Below, piece by piece: positions 5,077 to 5,101 of a DNA stretch of 5,101 bases. This stretch comes from JACRBK01 sp964427955 (GTDB taxonomy: Bacteria; Chloroflexota; Anaerolineae; Aggregatilineales; Aggregatilineaceae), in assembly GCA_964427955.1 (NCBI GenBank), contig CAYRWY010000420.1, positions 1 to 5,101 of the forward strand. The letters run 5' to 3'. Position numbers and translations under genes: made by a program. Numbering within the stretch: the first letter of the stretch is position 1; every line of letters starts with the position of its first letter. The notes beneath the pieces were generated by a model that had not been told where the DNA came from, searched no databases, and worked only from the letters and a program-made list of their open reading frames with translations.

Positions 5077-5101
5077 GGCCTCACCCCCCAACCCCCTCTC
5101 C
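5077..5101. repeat. Left arm of another C-rich palindromic repeat, cut by the window edge
   Basis: CCGGCCTCACCCC followed by CCCCCTCTCC reproduces the left arm and the first half-hairpin found at 1195-1221, with three differences over 23 bases from 1199. The window ends before the pairing half, so a full element probably continues to the right. Confidence 0.7.

Overview
This is a GC-rich bacterial window with five recognisable genes, most plausibly from a Chloroflexota (Anaerolineae-like) chromosome. That assignment rests on recall, not on a search. It uses the stand-alone divergent MreB, the style of the membrane anti-sigma factor, the seven-cysteine ferredoxin and the C-rich interspersed palindromic repeats (motif CCTCACCCC...CCCCTCTCC).

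Layout: an intrinsic terminator for an upstream gene (7-43) is followed by a solitary mreB-family gene on + (109-1116). This converges on a two-gene operon on - (3658 to 1357). The 240-bp gap between them is nearly filled by a nested palindromic repeat element (about 1171-1360). The operon encodes an ECF sigma factor and, overlapping it by 17 nt, a membrane protein of about 593 aa. That protein joins a cysteine-free cytoplasmic segment typical of an anti-sigma factor, one transmembrane helix, a beta-rich region with its own cysteine pair, a DsbA-like domain with a CPHC active site, and a C-terminal domain that looks faintly like CpaB/RcpC. An AT-rich intergenic region (3659-3802) separates this operon from a divergent Fe/Mn superoxide dismutase gene (3803-4405) with its own terminator. 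Then comes a seven-cysteine dicluster ferredoxin (4579-4923) with its own terminator. The window ends in two more partial copies of the C-rich repeat.

How the genes may work together: the sigma/anti-sigma pair looks like a trans-envelope signalling module whose sensor carries a thiol-disulfide oxidoreductase. With superoxide dismutase divergent and a low-potential ferredoxin next to it, the segment has an oxidative or redox-stress theme. Regulation of sod or the ferredoxin by this sigma factor is inference only. The most unusual objects are the anti-sigma/DsbA fusion, the nested palindrome, the Asp-for-Cys cluster motif in the ferredoxin and the altered phosphate-2 motif in the MreB homologue.
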